Positions 63,771 through 64,000 of a DNA stretch of 64,000 nt are shown piece after piece. Below the pieces are notes generated by a model. That model ran no database searches. It was not told where the DNA came from and was given only the letters and a program-made list of their open reading frames with translations. The position numbers were made by a program, and so were the translations under genes. Each line of letters begins with the position of its first letter. Position 1 is the stretch's first letter. Source of the stretch: DASVRZ01 sp038230215 (GTDB taxonomy: Bacteria > Verrucomicrobiota > Verrucomicrobiia > Chthoniobacterales > DASVRZ01); contig JBBRNR010000009.1 of the NCBI GenBank assembly GCA_038230215.1, forward strand, positions 72,225 through 136,224. The letters run 5' to 3'.

Positions 63771-64000
63771 GGAAGCCTCTGGGTCGAAGCCAAAACCTTT
63801 TGGTTTAAAGCCGAAACCTTCTGGCTTGAAGTCGGAACCTTCTGAGCCCGGCTTGGAAGGTTCCAAGTCCCAGTCGAAACGTTTTAGATCGGAGTCAGAA
63901 CGTTCTGAGTCGAGTCTGGAGCGTTCCAACTTGGAGCCGAAACGTTCCGATTTAACTCTGGAACGTTCCAGCTCAGGCCCGAAACGCTCCGGGACCGAGC
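63771..64000. repeat. 21-bp-period tandem array A6 (GAACGTTC core)
   Basis: Units carry AACC, AACG or similar at 63794, 63815, 63836, 63857, 63878, 63899, 63920, 63941, 63962 and 63983, each exactly 21 bp apart, with a weaker unit before. The fullest core is the palindrome GAACGTTC, followed by a GAGTC-like segment. The array runs off the right edge. 63325-63511 upstream holds no other feature I can name. Confidence 0.93.

Overview
The window is bacterial chromosome of about 60 % GC (estimated by eye), most likely from Verrucomicrobiota and perhaps the Chthoniobacter side of the phylum. The pointers are the 51-residue Chlamydiae/Verrucomicrobia small basic protein (TIGR04137 type) at 25500, a TIGR03790 protein, a DUF2851 protein, a pseudopilin with a C-terminal ADG motif, and an HprK/HPr/EI set without any sugar permease. 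Most genes are housekeeping, but the gaps between them are unusual.

Layout. 0-1 kb: a tandem array and one helical hypothetical gene. 1.08-2.49 kb: three small cassettes separated by attC-like sites (an integron cassette cluster with no integrase in view). 2.5-5.5 kb: adaptor, ATPase and permease of an ABC exporter. 6.0-9.2 kb: hprK, ptsH, ptsI. 9.5-15.1 kb: leftward genes for a heptosyltransferase-like enzyme, a phosphoesterase, an ABC-2 exporter, two lineage-type proteins and an orphan kinase-dimerisation-like domain. 15.2-20.5 kb: uvrA and a TPR protein. 20.5-25.4 kb: dapF-dapA-dapB-folK-panB and a glycosyltransferase (lysine/peptidoglycan, folate and CoA precursors). 25.5-28.1 kb: small basic protein, rluB and a PerM-type permease. 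28.2-34.1 kb: poorly conserved genes including NERD and HNH nucleases and a Vsr fragment. 34.5-48.9 kb: purA, arsC, a LOG protein, bioF, a rhodanese-pseudouridine synthase fusion, an NlpC/P60-like lipoprotein, tag, DUF2237, a pseudopilin, DUF2851, TIGR03790, a metallo-beta-lactamase-fold hydrolase and recN. 49-59 kb: a C-terminal protease, a class A PBP whose transpeptidase motifs are broken, TerC, two methyltransferases (one Rsm22/METTL17-like), a UbiA prenyltransferase, an exported superoxide dismutase and a YihY protein. 59.6-63.7 kb: a beheaded outer-membrane barrel gene, palindromic elements, a G8-domain beta-helix protein and an IS3-family remnant.

The most striking feature is a set of six intergenic arrays of degenerate tandem repeats (1-189, 5618-5981, 9271-9480, 34154-34490, 48990-49280, 63771-64000). 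Their sequences mostly differ, but all repeat every 21 bp, which is two turns of B-DNA or seven codons. Two arrays 28 kb apart share one motif. The arrays keep many reading frames open and produce false N-terminal extensions on neighbouring genes, so starts next to them were trimmed. REPIN-like palindromes and inverted-repeat elements add a second layer of repeats. I saw no tRNA, rRNA, CRISPR array or prophage.
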